From Hyphomicrobiales bacterium (GTDB lineage: Bacteria > Pseudomonadota > Alphaproteobacteria > Rhizobiales > Beijerinckiaceae): 59,761 nt of DNA. Positions 10,132-19,246 of the stretch are shown here, piece by piece. How positions within the stretch are numbered: position 1 is the stretch's first letter; each line of letters starts with the position of its first letter. Position numbers and translations under genes: made by a program. A model generated the notes under the pieces. It did not search any database and was not told the DNA's origin. It was given only the letters and a program-made list of their open reading frames with translations. Location of the stretch: the NCBI GenBank assembly GCA_947455995.1, contig CANGQA010000008.1, forward strand, positions 1 through 59,761, in the 5' to 3' direction.

Positions 10132-10614
10132 TCAGCTCAACCTGGATTTCACTTCAGCAAGACCTTTTTCAACAAAGGCCGGACCATTCTTGTCCATCGA
10201 GCCGCGCAAAATCACTTCTGCAGCTTTGACAGCAGCCTCGGCAGCGGCAGCGCGGACATCCGAAGCAGCCTGTGCTTCAGCCTGTGCAATGCGCTGTTCG
10301 GCGATAGCGGTGCGGCGGCGCACGAACTCTTCAAGCTTTTCCTCGGCCTCTACACTGATCCGCTTTGCTTCCTGCTTCGCGTTCACAACGATTTCGGTCG
10401 CTTCGGCTTCGGCCTCAAGGCGCTTGCGCTGATAATCAGCCAGAACCTGGCGCGCTTCTTCGCGCAGGGCTCGTGCTTCATCAAGTTCACGGGCAATCTG
10501 CTCAGAGCGGTGATCCAGTGACTGGATCAAAGTGCGGAAAGCACCAACTTTCCAGAGGATCGCCACAAAAGTGACAAAAGCGGCGGCGACCCAAAATTCA
10601 GCGTCTAAATGCAT
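10132..10614 (-). CDS. atpF: ATP synthase F0 subunit b
   Basis: Subunit b forms the peripheral stalk of the F0F1 ATP synthase, linking the membrane a subunit to F1 delta/alpha. The 160-residue protein has one N-terminal membrane helix (about residues 6-26, AEFWVAAAFVTFVAILWKVG) followed by a long charged Ala/Glu/Arg-rich coiled coil. It is the last gene of the minus-strand atpI-atpB-atpE-b'-b operon and ends at the bidirectional terminator. As in other alphaproteobacteria the F0 genes are separate from F1; no F1 gene is in the window. It overlaps nothing and lies 10 bp behind the b' gene. Confidence 0.93.
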   Translation of the reverse strand: MHLDAEFWVAAAFVTFVAILWKVGAFRTLIQSLDHRSEQIARELDEARALREEARQVLADYQRKRLEAEAEATEIVVNAKQEAKRISVEAEEKLEEFVRRRTAIAEQRIAQAEAQAASDVRAAAAEAAVKAAEVILRGSMDKNGPAFVEKGLAEVKSRLS

Positions 10615-10624
10615 CAGGGCCTCC

Positions 10625-11170
10625 TCAGGCTTTCAGAACCTGCGCCACTGCGGCATTCACATCGCCGGCAGCAGGGGCAGTGCCTGTCAGATGGACAACG
10701 ATATCCGATGTGGCGGCAGCAGCAATGTCAGCGACATGCTCCATCGCTTGGCGGCGCTTGTCGAGAATGTCATGTTCGGCCTTGCTCAGACGGGCCGTCA
10801 GCTCTGCATCAACCGCACGACGCTTGGTGTCGCTTTCGATTTTAATAGCATCACTGGTTTCAGCGGCAATTTGCTGGGCATGGGTTTTGGCTTCGGCCAA
10901 GGCTTTGGCATAGGCTGAAATCGAATGATCGGTTTCAAGCTTGAAGGCTTGGGCAGCTGAGATATCGTCACTCAAAATCTTGTGGCGATTGGCAAGAATG
11001 CCTTCGACGCGCGGCAGAGCCACGCGGGCCATCAACAGATACAGCGCGCCAAACACCAGGGCCAACCAGACCAGCTGGTTTGCAAAAGTGGTATTGTCAA
11101 AGGGTGGAAACACGCCGCTGTCATGGTTTCCACCATGGGCTTGTGTTCCTGACTGAACGGGCTGAGCCAT
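10625..11170 (-). CDS. atpG: ATP synthase F0 subunit b' (second peripheral stalk subunit)
   Basis: Alphaproteobacteria and photosynthetic organisms carry a duplicated, diverged b subunit (b') that pairs with b as a heterodimeric stalk. This 181-residue protein has a hydrophilic N-terminus of about 28 residues with a His-rich patch. A single membrane helix follows (TTFANQLVWLALVFGALYLL, about residues 27-46), then a PRVEGILANRHKILSDD segment and a long coiled coil. Position between atpE and atpF and the longer N-terminus identify it as b' and not b. The symbol atpG (sometimes atpX or atpF2) is used for b' in this group and should not be confused with the gamma subunit. Confidence 0.9.
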   Translation of the reverse strand: MAQPVQSGTQAHGGNHDSGVFPPFDNTTFANQLVWLALVFGALYLLMARVALPRVEGILANRHKILSDDISAAQAFKLETDHSISAYAKALAEAKTHAQQIAAETSDAIKIESDTKRRAVDAELTARLSKAEHDILDKRRQAMEHVADIAAAATSDIVVHLTGTAPAAGDVNAAVAQVLKA

Positions 11171-11297
11171 GATCGCCTCTCGATTGCGACTCTAGAAAGG
11201 ATCTGTATCCCCTGAACGACAACCCCGCCGGTCAACGACCGGCGAAGTTAAAGGATACAAAATGAGAATTGAACGCAGTGGTCTGCGTCCAACAATC

Positions 11298-11528
11298 TTA
11301 TTTGATCACGAAGAGCAGCAGGATCGCGACAAGAAACGCGAAAATGCCAAGACCTTCGGCGAGCGCTGCACCGATGAAGGCGCGGCCGAACTGGCCATCA
11401 GCAGCTGAAGGGTTGCGCAATGCGCCCGAGAGGAAATTGCCGAAAATCGTGCCCACGCCGACGGCAGCAATGCCCATGCCGATAGCTGCGAGACCAGCGC
11501 CGATGTATTTTGCGGAAACGGGATCCAT
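11298..11528 (-). CDS. atpE: ATP synthase F0 subunit c
   Basis: Subunit c forms the proton-driven rotor ring. The 76-residue protein is two membrane helices joined by the polar loop [11 protein letters not shown]. The ion-binding carboxylate is in the second helix in the context [12 protein letters not shown] (Glu), and glycine-rich packing is seen in the first helix ([17 protein letters not shown]). The in-frame upstream extension to 11669 is not credible; the ATG at 11528 ([12 protein letters not shown]) gives the standard length and has AGGAGCTTCAC directly upstream as ribosome-binding site. It lies between the a and b' genes. Confidence 0.96.
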   Translation of the reverse strand: MDPVSAKYIGAGLAAIGMGIAAVGVGTIFGNFLSGALRNPSAADGQFGRAFIGAALAEGLGIFAFLVAILLLFVIK

Positions 11529-11580
11529 GTGAAGCTCCTGTGAGATGAAGGATCGGTTAGAGTAAGCCTGCCACCGATGA

Positions 11581-12333
11581 TCAGTGGCCGGGATGGAGGG
11601 CGTCGTTGAGATAGACGCAGGTGAGAATGGCAAAAACATAGGCTTGCAGAACGGCAACCAGCAGTTCAAGGGCCGTCAGAGCCACAGTCATGGCGAAAGG
11701 CAAAGGTGCCAGCAACACCCATCCACCAGCAGCCGCAAGCATCGTCACAAAACCACCGAATACCTTCAGAGTGATATGACCGGCAAGCATATTGGCGAAC
11801 AAACGGACGGAGAGCGAAATCGGACGCGACACAAAGGAGATCACCTCGATCATAACCAGCAAAGGTAAAAGAAAAGGTGATACGCCCGAAGGCACGAACA
11901 GATTGAGAAAATGGAAGCCGTGACGGTAAAAGCCATACAGCAGCACCGTCATGATCACCAGACCAGCCAGTGCAAAAGTGATGATGATGTGGCTGGTCAC
12001 CGTGAAGGTGTAAGGCACCAGACCGACCAGATTGGAGGCCAGCACGAACATGAACAGGGTGAACACCAGCGGGAAGAATTTCATGCCTTCCTGACCGGCC
12101 GACCCTTTGACGGTCGAGGCCACGAATTCATAAGCCAGCTCGCCGAGCGACTGCAACCGGCCGGGGACCAGTGCGCGCTGCGAGGTGCCGATGATCATGA
12201 TGAACGACACAAGCGCCAGAACAACCAGCATGAAGAATGCCGAATTGGTCAGCGTCAATGGTCCGATATGGGCCATCGGGGTAATGATGAACTGGTGGAT
12301 CGGATCGATCCCCGCTTCGCTCTCAGCCGCCAC
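11581..12333 (-). CDS. atpB: ATP synthase F0 subunit a
   Basis: Subunit a provides the proton half-channels next to the c ring. The protein has five to six membrane helices. It carries the essential arginine in helix 4 ([20 protein letters not shown]) and the C-terminal [19 protein letters not shown]. The open frame extends to a GTG at 12399. I choose the GTG at 12333 (reading (M)[14 protein letters not shown]) because AGGGAG lies six bases upstream and the resulting 250 residues match alphaproteobacterial AtpB; the longer form adds 22 polar residues without family support. It follows atpI in the operon. Confidence 0.93.
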   Translation of the reverse strand: MAAESEAGIDPIHQFIITPMAHIGPLTLTNSAFFMLVVLALVSFIMIIGTSQRALVPGRLQSLGELAYEFVASTVKGSAGQEGMKFFPLVFTLFMFVLASNLVGLVPYTFTVTSHIIITFALAGLVIMTVLLYGFYRHGFHFLNLFVPSGVSPFLLPLLVMIEVISFVSRPISLSVRLFANMLAGHITLKVFGGFVTMLAAAGGWVLLAPLPFAMTVALTALELLVAVLQAYVFAILTCVYLNDALHPGH

Positions 12334-12441
12334 GTTGCGCTCCCTGCCCGGATTGGGCCTGTCTACACTCGGTTTGGGTGTCACCACCCGCTTTGACACA
12401 TCCCCGCCGGATCAGGACTTTCCCGTTACCGACAAGAACCG

Positions 12442-12807
12442 TTAGATTCTTTTGTCTGGTCCGGAGCCCGAAGGCGTCTTTCCCAGACCCAACTTGATCA
12501 TATTCCAGAAACCGGCCGCTGTGCCGAGCATCAGAAACACAATCAGGAACAGAGGCCGCATACCAGACCACTCGTCGATCTGCCAGCCCAACAATGCCCC
12601 CACGACAACACCTGCCACAAGTTCCGAGATAATACGAAACCCTAGGGCCATCGCTTTGCCTGTCTCGCTGGCAGTGCCTGCGGTCAGGTCATCTCGTCGC
12701 TTGTTCGTCTCGTCTTCAGACTGTTTTCTTTCGAGAGCACCGGACAATCTGTCAAGACGCTCCCGCAAGTTTTGGTCTTTCATCCGTTCCGGATCTTCTT
12801 CTGACAC
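12442..12807 (-). CDS. atpI: AtpI/AtpZ-like accessory protein of the ATP synthase operon
   Basis: This is the first gene of the F0 operon, a small membrane protein thought to assist c-ring assembly or Mg2+ supply. The N-terminal half is charged (RERLDRLSGALERKQ). It is followed by two membrane helices (ALGFRIISELVAGVVVGALL and PLFLIVFLMLGTAAGFWNMI) around a QIDEW loop, the usual alphaproteobacterial AtpI layout. The frame is open to 12846. I start at the GTG at 12807 ((M)SEEDPERMKDQ), which has AGAGG five bases upstream, giving 121 residues; an ATG at 12783 is a further option. Confidence 0.85.
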   Translation of the reverse strand: MSEEDPERMKDQNLRERLDRLSGALERKQSEDETNKRRDDLTAGTASETGKAMALGFRIISELVAGVVVGALLGWQIDEWSGMRPLFLIVFLMLGTAAGFWNMIKLGLGKTPSGSGPDKRI

Positions 12808-12942
12808 GACTACCTCTGCGTGGAAAGCCACGAATGTATAAGCCAAGCCAAAATTTATACGTCACATGACAATTCCGGCCGAAAATGACCAAAATCACGC
12901 ATGACTCACCGTAACACCGAAACGCCCTTATAAATCGCGCGT

Positions 12943-12971
12943 AACATAGTTTTCAGGGCACCCCCTGTCAA
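12943..12971 (-). promoter_or_regulatory. Promoter of the atpIBE-b'-b operon
   Basis: On the minus strand a perfect TTGACA -35 box (12966-12971) is followed after exactly 17 bp by a TATGTT -10 box (12943-12948). The implied start point leaves an untranslated leader of about 130 nt before the atpI GTG. It is one of the strongest sigma-70-type elements in the window and lies in the 277-bp gap between smc and atpI. Confidence 0.7.
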
Positions 12972-13005
12972 GGCGACAATACCCTAGACTAACTTATTGA
13001 AAAAT

Positions 13006-13026
13006 ATTGATTTTCCTCCCATCAAT
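13006..13026 (-). terminator. Weak terminator-like hairpin behind smc
   Basis: Read on the minus strand, a perfect 6-bp inverted repeat ATTGAT/ATCAAT with a 9-nt loop is followed by an ATTTTT tract, about 60 bp past the smc stop. The stem is AT-rich and short, so termination would be weak. The rest of the 12808-13084 gap holds the atp promoter and nothing else I can identify. Confidence 0.3.
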
Positions 13027-13084
13027 CAAAGGTCTGAGAGGTCATTCAACTTAATGATGGCGTTTTATGCCCGTTTATCAGGGA

Positions 13085-16000
13085 TTAACCGGCTTCCACA
13101 AAGCTAGCGGCCTCGCCCAAATCGACCGAAACAAGCTGGCTGACGCCGCGCTCTGCCATGGTCACCCCGTAAAGGCGATCCATACGAGCCATGGTGATGG
13201 GATTGTGGGTGATGACGACGAATCGGGTCTCGGTTGTTTTGGCCATTTCACGCAACAGGTCGCAATAACGCTCGACATTCGCATCATCGAGCGGAGCATC
13301 CACTTCGTCGAGCACACAAATCGGCGAGGGATTGGTTAAAAATACCGCAAAAATCAGCGAAATAGCAGTCAAAGCCTGTTCACCTCCCGAGAGAAGGGTC
13401 ATGGTTTGAGGCTTCTTGCCCGGCGGATGCGCCAGAATTTCCAAACCGGCCTCCAGCGGATCATCTGATTCGACCAATTCGAGTTTGGCGGTCCCCCCAC
13501 CGAATAACAGGCTGAACAGACGCTCAAAATGGCCCTGCACCTCGGTAAAAGCCGCAAGAAGCCGTTCACGACCCTCGCGGTTGAGGGAGCCGATTGCACC
13601 GCGCAAGCGCCGGATCGCCTCAATCAGATCGGTCTTTTCGGCATCGAGAGCCGCTTGCCGTGCCTCGATTTCAGACAATTCATCCTCGGCCCGCAAATTG
13701 ACCGCCCCCAAACGCTCGCGGTCCTCGCGCAGACGTTCCAGCCGTGTTTCCAGCTCGCCGATCGGCTGGGTGCTGATCGCACCATCGGCAGCCAATTGTG
13801 GGGCCAGCCCCTCCGGCTCGATCTCCATGCGCTCGACAATGGTGCGTCGTGCCTGTTGCAATACTTCGCGGGCCGATTCCAGCCGCGCTTCCAGTCGTGC
13901 GGCGTTTTCGCGCGCTTGCGCGAGATCGGCCAAGGCCTCGCGGGCCTGCCTATCAGCCAAAGCCAAAGCAGTTTCCGCTTCGGCGAGCCTGTCTGCGGCA
14001 GCACGGCGGTTACCTTCGGCCGTCTCGATCTGATGGGTCAGTCTGCGCCGTTGCTCCTGAAACAGATCGGGGGCCTCGGCCAGTTGCCGACGCTCGATCA
14101 CCGTCTCATCCAGACGCAGCATAATCTCGGCTTTCTGGGATTCTGAACGGTTGATTCTCTCGGCCCATGATTGCCTTTCATGGGCAATCGAAGCACGGCG
14201 GCGGCTGCGGAAGGCTGCTTCGCGCTCCAGCGAAGCCAGCCCCGCCTGCGCCTCAGCCGCAAGCTGGCGGGCCTTGTCGGCCTCAACAATGGCCGTTTTC
14301 AGAGCCTCGTCCACAGCCGGATCAGGCTGCACCGCTTGTTTTTGCTGTAAAAGTCCGGCCAGACGCTCAACCGCTTCGCCAAGCTGGGCTGACAAACGGG
14401 ACACGGCCTCCTCGATGGTTGCCCGTTGGGTGGCCAGATCGGACAAACGGCGTTGCAGATTACCAACCTTGCTGCGCCATTGCTCGATCGCTTGCCTGTC
14501 CGCCCGCAAACTGGCAAGAGCCGTTGCCTCGGCCTGCACGGCGGTCTGGACCATAGCTTGCGTGTTTTCAAACAGTTGCCGCAGGCGCTGCAATTCGCTT
14601 TTAGCGGCTTGCGAAGCCAGCTCAACGGTGGCCAGCCTGTTCTTTTCAACCAGACGCAACGCCGCTGCAGTCGGCGCTCCAGCCTCGATTTGTAGACCGT
14701 CCCAACGCCAGACATGCCCCTGCAGGCTGACCAGCCGTTGTCCAGCCTTTAAGCGCGGGAATAGGGCCTGACCCTGTTCATGCGTCACCAGCCCGATCTG
14801 TTGCAAACGACGGTTCAACGCTGGCGGCGCTTTGATCTGGGAGGCCAGAGATTCCACGCCTTCGGGCAAAGCCGGATCAAGCTGGCCGTGCGAATCAAGC
14901 TGATCGGACCAACGCCGCGGGGCCTCGGTATCGAGGGAGGCCTCGAGATCGTCACCCAGGACAGCACCCAATGCCGTTTCATAGCCTTCGGTCACGCCTA
15001 TGTCGGCCAGAACAGTTCTGAACCCGCCGGCATCACCGCCAGCCAGCAATTTTGACAAGGTGCGAACCTCGGTTTCAAGCCGCTGAGCGGTCCGATCGGC
15101 ATCTTCCAGCGGCTTGCGGGCATCCTGCTCACTCTGGCGCATGGTTTGCAGATGCAGACGGGCGGCTTCGGCCTTGGTCTCATTGGCCTTTGCGGCCTGT
15201 TCGGCCTGTTCGAGAGCTTTGCTGGCTTGCAAAAATTCGTCATCCAGCCCGGTCAGCGCCAATGTCTGCTGCTGTTCCTGCGTCTTGCGGACAAGATCGG
15301 CCCTGATGCGCTGTTCGCGGGATTGCTCGTCAACCACAGCTCTTAGTGCTGCGGCATAACGGGCTGAGAGATCCGCCACTTTGGCACGCAAATTCTGCAA
15401 GACAGCTTCGGCCTGGACTTTGGCAGCTTCACGCTCGCGCAAGACATCCGTCGAATCACGCGCCAGACTTTCAGCCGCCGCTGCTTCCTGTGCCAAAGCA
15501 TCGTCCTCGGTGGCCAGCAGCGACAACGCCGCGTCGGCATCGGTGCGCACACCTGCCTCACGTTCCAGATCGCGCCGCAATTCCGTTTCGCGCCGTTCCA
15601 GTTCAACCGCACGCTGTTTCGCGCGCCGTTCCTCGCCATCAAGAGCCTCGCGGGCCAAAGTCAGTCTTTGCAGAGCTGCAGCCGCCGCGACTTCATCATC
15701 GCGCAACGGGCCCATGCCGGCAGCCAGAACGGCCTGATCCTTGGCGGTTGCCGCTTGAACCAGTGCATGGGTCTGAACCGTCGCCAAAGCACCGGCATGG
15801 GTGCGCTCGGCCTCTGATAGCGCCTCGGCGGCGGCCTGCCACGCCCGAAACAGCAGCAAAGATTCGATTTTGCGAATATCGGACGCAACATTGCGGTAAC
15901 GTGCTGCCTGCCGTGACTGTCGCTTGAGACCGTCAATCTGCTCGTTGATCTGGTTGAGGACATCCTCAACGCGCCGGATATTTTCTTCGGCAGCCTTCAA

Positions 16001-16549
16001 CCGCAATTCGGCCTCGTGGCGGCGCGAATGCAAACCGGCAATGCCCGCCGCATCTTCCAGAATCCGGCGTCTGGCCTGCGGCTTTGCAGCAATAATCTCG
16101 CCGATCTGCCCCTGCCGCACCATCGCATGGGAGCGCGCACCAGTCGCGGCATCGGCAAACAGAAGTTGCACATCTCTGGCGCGCACCTCGCGCGAATTGA
16201 CACGATAATGCGACCCTGCCTCGCGTTCGATCCGGCGGCTGACCTCGATCTGGTCCAGGTCGTTGAAAGCCGCTGGAGCCGTGCGCGAGCGATTGTCGAG
16301 ATGCAGCGACACTTCCGCCATATTGCGACTGGGACGGTGGCCGGAACCGGAAAAAATCACATCATCCATGCCGGAGGCGCGCAGGGATTTATAGGAGCTT
16401 TCTCCCATCACCCAGCGCAAAGCCTCGACAAGATTAGATTTTCCGCACCCATTAGGACCGACAACTCCGGTCAGACCAGGCTCGATCAAAAATTCCGTCG
16501 GTTCGACAAAGGATTTAAAGCCGATTAGCTTTAGGCGCGTCAGTTTCAT
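13085..16549 (-). CDS. smc: Chromosome segregation protein SMC
   Basis: SMC is the ATPase core of bacterial condensin and organises and segregates the chromosome with ScpA/ScpB. The 1154-residue protein has the N-terminal head with Walker A GPNGCGKSN at about residues 32-40. Long Ala/Glu/Arg-rich coiled coils flank a central hinge (about residues 500-650, including the glycine-rich VLADIGVTEGYETALGAVLG). The C-terminal head has the signature LLSGGEQALTAISL and Walker B CVLDEVDAPLDDANVERY. Length is normal. It is the last gene of a DUF721-dsbA-smc run on the minus strand, 39 bp behind the dsbA stop. Confidence 0.97.
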   Translation of the reverse strand: MKLTRLKLIGFKSFVEPTEFLIEPGLTGVVGPNGCGKSNLVEALRWVMGESSYKSLRASGMDDVIFSGSGHRPSRNMAEVSLHLDNRSRTAPAAFNDLDQIEVSRRIEREAGSHYRVNSREVRARDVQLLFADAATGARSHAMVRQGQIGEIIAAKPQARRRILEDAAGIAGLHSRRHEAELRLKAAEENIRRVEDVLNQINEQIDGLKRQSRQAARYRNVASDIRKIESLLLFRAWQAAAEALSEAERTHAGALATVQTHALVQAATAKDQAVLAAGMGPLRDDEVAAAAALQRLTLAREALDGEERRAKQRAVELERRETELRRDLEREAGVRTDADAALSLLATEDDALAQEAAAAESLARDSTDVLREREAAKVQAEAVLQNLRAKVADLSARYAAALRAVVDEQSREQRIRADLVRKTQEQQQTLALTGLDDEFLQASKALEQAEQAAKANETKAEAARLHLQTMRQSEQDARKPLEDADRTAQRLETEVRTLSKLLAGGDAGGFRTVLADIGVTEGYETALGAVLGDDLEASLDTEAPRRWSDQLDSHGQLDPALPEGVESLASQIKAPPALNRRLQQIGLVTHEQGQALFPRLKAGQRLVSLQGHVWRWDGLQIEAGAPTAAALRLVEKNRLATVELASQAAKSELQRLRQLFENTQAMVQTAVQAEATALASLRADRQAIEQWRSKVGNLQRRLSDLATQRATIEEAVSRLSAQLGEAVERLAGLLQQKQAVQPDPAVDEALKTAIVEADKARQLAAEAQAGLASLEREAAFRSRRRASIAHERQSWAERINRSESQKAEIMLRLDETVIERRQLAEAPDLFQEQRRRLTHQIETAEGNRRAAADRLAEAETALALADRQAREALADLAQARENAARLEARLESAREVLQQARRTIVERMEIEPEGLAPQLAADGAISTQPIGELETRLERLREDRERLGAVNLRAEDELSEIEARQAALDAEKTDLIEAIRRLRGAIGSLNREGRERLLAAFTEVQGHFERLFSLLFGGGTAKLELVESDDPLEAGLEILAHPPGKKPQTMTLLSGGEQALTAISLIFAVFLTNPSPICVLDEVDAPLDDANVERYCDLLREMAKTTETRFVVITHNPITMARMDRLYGVTMAERGVSQLVSVDLGEAASFVEAG

Positions 16550-16588
16550 CGCGATCCCCTCACATCAGGAGAGGCGCAAATGAACCGA

Positions 16589-17236
16589 TCACAACAACGC
16601 AACAATCGCCTTATCGAGTTCCTCAATCGTCAAAGCCCCGCGATACATCTGGCCGTTGATAAAGAAAGTCGGTGTTGCATCGATCTGGAAATCCTTGCCA
16701 CCCCGAGCACGCACCGCAATCACCGCGTCATAAATCGACTGGTTTTTCAAGCAGGCTTCAAAACTTTCCTGTGTGAAACCGGCCTGACGCATCAAACTTT
16801 GTAGGGCTTCGGCTGGTTTGTCGGCATAGGCCCAGGTCTTTTGCGTGCTGAACAGCAAATCGGTGATCGGATAGAACCGTTCATTGCCATTGCAGCGCGA
16901 CAGCATGAAACCGGCGACAGCAAGGGGATCGAGCGGGAACTCGCGCAATATGAAGCGGACCTTGCCGGTCTCGATATATTTTTGCTTCAATTTAGGCCAG
17001 ACATCGGCATGGAAAGCCGCGCAATGCGAGCAGGTGAGCGAGGCATATTCGTAAATGGTGACCTTGGCATCGTCTTTGCCCATCACAACATCGCCCAGCG
17101 GACCAGGTACGGCCAAGGCTTCGGCGCTGAATTTGGGGTCCGCTTTGGCCTCGGTACCCAGCAGAAGCGGGGACAGGCCGATCAGGCTATAGGCCAAAGC
17201 TGATTTTGAAAGGTCGCGACGGCTCAACATGGGCAT
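16589..17236 (-). CDS. DsbA-family thiol:disulfide oxidoreductase, possibly Tat-exported
   Basis: This is a periplasmic thioredoxin-fold protein with a CSHC active site in YASLTCSHCAAFHADVWP (about residues 68-85). It resembles the DsbA/BdbD-like group with the segment KVRFILREFPLDPLA and the cis-Pro context IDATPTFFINGQ. The 215-residue precursor starts with an export signal whose n-region reads SRRDLSKSALA. This resembles the twin-arginine consensus, so export of the folded protein through Tat is possible; that is an inference. It sits between DUF721 and smc, an arrangement I associate with Hyphomicrobiales. Whether it acts as an oxidase or an isomerase cannot be decided from sequence. Confidence 0.88.
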   Translation of the reverse strand: MPMLSRRDLSKSALAYSLIGLSPLLLGTEAKADPKFSAEALAVPGPLGDVVMGKDDAKVTIYEYASLTCSHCAAFHADVWPKLKQKYIETGKVRFILREFPLDPLAVAGFMLSRCNGNERFYPITDLLFSTQKTWAYADKPAEALQSLMRQAGFTQESFEACLKNQSIYDAVIAVRARGGKDFQIDATPTFFINGQMYRGALTIEELDKAIVALL

Positions 17237-17418
17237 CTCCTATCACAAGGTTTCATTTCATGAACCAGAGACCGCCCGAGAGCAAGCGGGATGAACACGG
17301 GATCTTTTATTTTTTGGGTTATTTCGACACTTGAAAGAGCTCAAATACACAAAAAGGCTGGAAACAGAGGCCTCCCGATCGGCAAGATCGACCTTGGTGC
17401 CCGGCATTTTCGGGCCGT

Positions 17419-17991
17419 TTAGTCTTTTTTGGGGCTGTCGGACAAAATGCCCGCCCCGAGCCGCACCAGAGCATCGCGCAGGCCCTGATCCTGTATCGTA
17501 CCGATCCGCTGGCTCGCTTGCTCAATGAGTGCGGGATCAAGACTGCGACGCGGCATCGCATGGGTCAGTTTGGGCACAGGGCCCTGTTTGATAACAATCT
17601 TGCCAATGCACCGCCAGCCATAGCGGGCATTCACCCGCTCGATCAGCACCGGCAGCATGTGCTGGATATCGAGCGCAAAAGCACTTTCGACCTTCAACAC
17701 CAGTGTCGCTGCCTCGCCCCCTTGGCCATCATCGGAATATGTGCGGCGTTTGGGCCATTCGATTTTTACCGGGCGCGAGAATTCAGCCAGCTTTTCACCT
17801 ATAATTTCCGGCCACCCGATGATGATATCGGTCGAAGCAAAGCCCTGAGCCGCCATGATCGGCTGCAAACAGTTCTCGAGCAATTCGGCCAACGGCTTGG
17901 GGCCGGATTTAGGGCTTTTTTTGCTCTCATGCGGTTTTATAGCCAAGGACACACCAATTGTTGCTGGACGGTTGGCTAAACCAACCTTCAA
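17419..17991 (-). CDS. DUF721 (DciA-like) protein
   Basis: This is a 190-residue protein with the DUF721 domain in its N-terminal half: PLAELLENCLQPIMAAQGF, then WPEIIGEKLAEFSRPVKIEWP and an LVLKVESAFALDIQHMLPVL segment. DUF721 proteins include DciA, which helps load the replicative helicase DnaB; alphaproteobacterial versions are longer, with a C-terminal extension as here (PKLTHAMPRRSLDPALIEQ). Role in helicase loading is inferred from the family. The annotated start is a TTG at 17991; a GTG at 17952 is an alternative and neither has a clear ribosome-binding site. It is divergent from mutY with only 13 bp between the start codons. Confidence 0.8.
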   Translation of the reverse strand: MKVGLANRPATIGVSLAIKPHESKKSPKSGPKPLAELLENCLQPIMAAQGFASTDIIIGWPEIIGEKLAEFSRPVKIEWPKRRTYSDDGQGGEAATLVLKVESAFALDIQHMLPVLIERVNARYGWRCIGKIVIKQGPVPKLTHAMPRRSLDPALIEQASQRIGTIQDQGLRDALVRLGAGILSDSPKKD

Positions 17992-18004
17992 CGCTATCTA
18001 TGCA

Positions 18005-19129
18005 ATGATGGTAAAGCCTTACGACCCAGACTCAAAGTCCAAACCCGCTCCTGACACCCATTCAGACCTGTTGCTGAACTGGTATGACCAGGCTCGGCGG
18101 GTGCTGCCATGGCGTGCTTTGCCGTTTGAACAACCCGATCCCTATCGGGTCTGGCTGTCGGAAGTGATGTTGCAACAGACGACTGTGCAAGCGGTTAAAC
18201 CCTATTTCGAGACCTTTTTGCAGCTATTTCCAACGGTTGAAAGCCTTGCAGCGGCCCCCACAGAACAGGTGATGAGCGCATGGGCAGGCTTGGGCTATTA
18301 TTCACGCGCCCGCAATCTACAGGCTTGCGCAAAGCAGGTCAGCACTCTTTATCAAGGCCAATTTCCTCAAGATTATCATAGCCTGAAAGCCTTGCCCGGC
18401 ATCGGGGACTATACCGCCAGCGCGATCATGGCCATTGCTTTTGACCAACGCGCCGTGGTGGTGGATGGCAATGTCGAGCGGGTGATTGCCCGCTTGTTCC
18501 GCATAGAACAACCTTTGCCGCTGTCCAAACCAACCATCAAGCAGTTTGCCGAACGTCTAACCCCGCAGCGGCGGACTGGGGATTATGCGCAAGCGATGAT
18601 GGACCTCGGGGCCACACTCTGCACGCCACGGTCTCCAAGCTGTTTTTTATGTCCGATCCGTCCCCATTGTGCCGGGAATAAAGCCGGAGATGCGGCGACT
18701 TTTCCACGAAAACTCCCGAAAAAGAGCCGTGAAACCCGTTATGGCGCTGCATTTTTGTGCCATAGGGCCGATGGAGCCATTTTACTGCGCACTCGCCCCG
18801 ACAAGGGCCTGCTCGGTGGCATGAGCGAAATTCCAACAACCCATTGGCATGCCGAGGCAACCGACCCTTCACAGGATTTGGCCCAAGCGCCAAGCCTCAA
18901 TGCACTGCAGACCAATATGCCGCTTGCACCCGACTGGCGACAGGTTTTCCCACCAGTTCATCACGTTTTTACCCATTTCCCACTGGTGCTGCGGGTCTAT
19001 GTCGCCACAGTCCCGCTTGAGACCGAGGCTCCAGAGGGCATGCGGTTCACCCCACGCCATGCTTTATCAAGCGAGGCCTTGCCCAATGTCATGGTCAAAG
19101 CGCTGACACTGGGCCTCGATAGCCTCTGA
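18005..19129 (+). CDS. mutY: Adenine DNA glycosylase
   Basis: MutY removes adenine mispaired with 8-oxoguanine in base excision repair. From the ATG at 18005 the protein is 374 residues. It has the catalytic glutamate in WLSEVMLQQTT (Glu53), the helix-hairpin-helix LPGIGDYTASA (130-140) with catalytic Asp154 in VVVDGNVERV, and a 4Fe-4S cluster from Cys206, Cys213, Cys216 and Cys222. A NUDIX-like C-terminal domain follows (GLLGGMSEIPTTHWH), which recognises 8-oxoG. The open frame upstream to 17855 overlaps the divergent DUF721 gene and is not credible. A second ATG follows immediately at 18008. Confidence 0.95.
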   Translation: MMVKPYDPDSKSKPAPDTHSDLLLNWYDQARRVLPWRALPFEQPDPYRVWLSEVMLQQTTVQAVKPYFETFLQLFPTVESLAAAPTEQVMSAWAGLGYYSRARNLQACAKQVSTLYQGQFPQDYHSLKALPGIGDYTASAIMAIAFDQRAVVVDGNVERVIARLFRIEQPLPLSKPTIKQFAERLTPQRRTGDYAQAMMDLGATLCTPRSPSCFLCPIRPHCAGNKAGDAATFPRKLPKKSRETRYGAAFLCHRADGAILLRTRPDKGLLGGMSEIPTTHWHAEATDPSQDLAQAPSLNALQTNMPLAPDWRQVFPPVHHVFTHFPLVLRVYVATVPLETEAPEGMRFTPRHALSSEALPNVMVKALTLGLDSL

Positions 19130-19246
19130 AGCGATCAGATCCGTCCCGATTTCGCGTGATAAGGTGGTATCATTCTGTATCCCTCCGTCACCACCTGTCC
19201 AGACTTGAAGGGCTGAACAGGAAAAATATTATACGATAACAAATAC

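Noticed and set aside
13006-13026. TTGAT...ATCAA near smc considered as an FNR/FixK box
   Set aside because: The spacing between half-sites is too long for FNR-type proteins; it fits a weak hairpin behind smc better.
13416-14771. Several long plus-strand frames of Ser/Arg-rich composition opposite smc
   Set aside because: They are antisense shadows of the high-GC coiled-coil coding sequence and lack any recognisable domain or ribosome-binding site.
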